A stretch of DNA of 5,982 bases from an uncultured Bacilli bacterium (lineage in GTDB: Bacteria; Bacillota_I; Bacilli_A; RF39; UBA660): NCBI GenBank assembly GCA_910584305.1, contig CAJTZW010000028.1, forward strand, positions 1 through 5,982, in the 5' to 3' direction. Of the stretch, positions 5,960 through 5,982 are shown piece by piece; positions within the stretch are counted from its first letter, which is position 1, and every line of letters starts with the position of its first letter. The notes under the pieces are model-generated. The model was not told the origin of the DNA, did no database searches, and saw only the letters and a list, made by a program, of their open reading frames with translations. The position numbers and the translations under genes are program-made.

Positions 5960-5966
5960 TATACCA
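5958..5966 (-). promoter_or_regulatory. Extended -10 promoter of the 100-residue gene
   Basis: On the minus strand TGGTATAAT is a perfect extended -10, identical to the one at 1182-1190. Transcription would start near 5951 and give a leader of about 30 bases before the ATG at 5920. A -35 at normal spacing would lie at or beyond the window edge and cannot be judged. Confidence 0.6.
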
Positions 5967-5982
5967 TGTGAAAAGAAAGAAG

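Noticed and set aside
1..5982. CRISPR arrays, tRNA or rRNA genes, riboswitches and insertion-sequence ends
   Set aside because: No regularly spaced repeats, cloverleaf-like segments, conserved riboswitch cores or transposase-like frames were found on either strand by reading.

Overview
This window is AT-rich bacterial DNA using the standard bacterial code: TGG for Trp, and TGA stops in tsaE and tsaB. Good Shine-Dalgarno sites and several extended -10 promoters (TGnTATAAT) point to a low-GC Bacillota (Firmicutes). The style of the Tsa proteins suggests a gut Clostridia- or Erysipelotrichia-type organism, but that placement is an impression only. Every convincing gene except one remnant lies on the minus strand.

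Right part (about 2970-5982) is chromosomal core. A tight minus-strand operon reads tsaE, tsaB, rimI, tsaD, with a 4-bp overlap or zero-base junctions between genes. TsaB, TsaD and TsaE cooperate in making the N6-threonylcarbamoyl-adenosine (t6A) modification on ANN-decoding tRNAs. RimI is an N-terminal protein acetyltransferase that usually travels with them. A promoter lies just upstream of tsaE and a strong bidirectional terminator lies after tsaD. Upstream of the operon is an unrecognised 100-residue gene. It has its own extended -10 promoter and a perfect 15-bp palindrome over the predicted start of transcription.

Left part (1 to about 2785) looks like an accessory insert. It carries a zinc-ribbon protein, a winged-helix replication-type protein of the kind found on phages, plasmids and integrative elements, a membrane-anchored protein of unknown function, and a small ankyrin-repeat protein, each separable by promoter or terminator signals. 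No integrase, relaxase or transposase is visible, so the element would have to continue past the left edge.

The boundary between the two parts is the most informative spot. At about 2780-2971, on the plus strand, sits the C-terminal quarter of an SsuC/TauC-type ABC transporter permease. Homology appears to stop abruptly next to the accessory genes. The simplest reading is that an element inserted into, or replaced, the permease gene, leaving its 3' end and terminator beside tsaD. I see no clearly new multi-gene system. The best leads are the junction, the orphan accessory cluster and the palindrome-controlled small gene.
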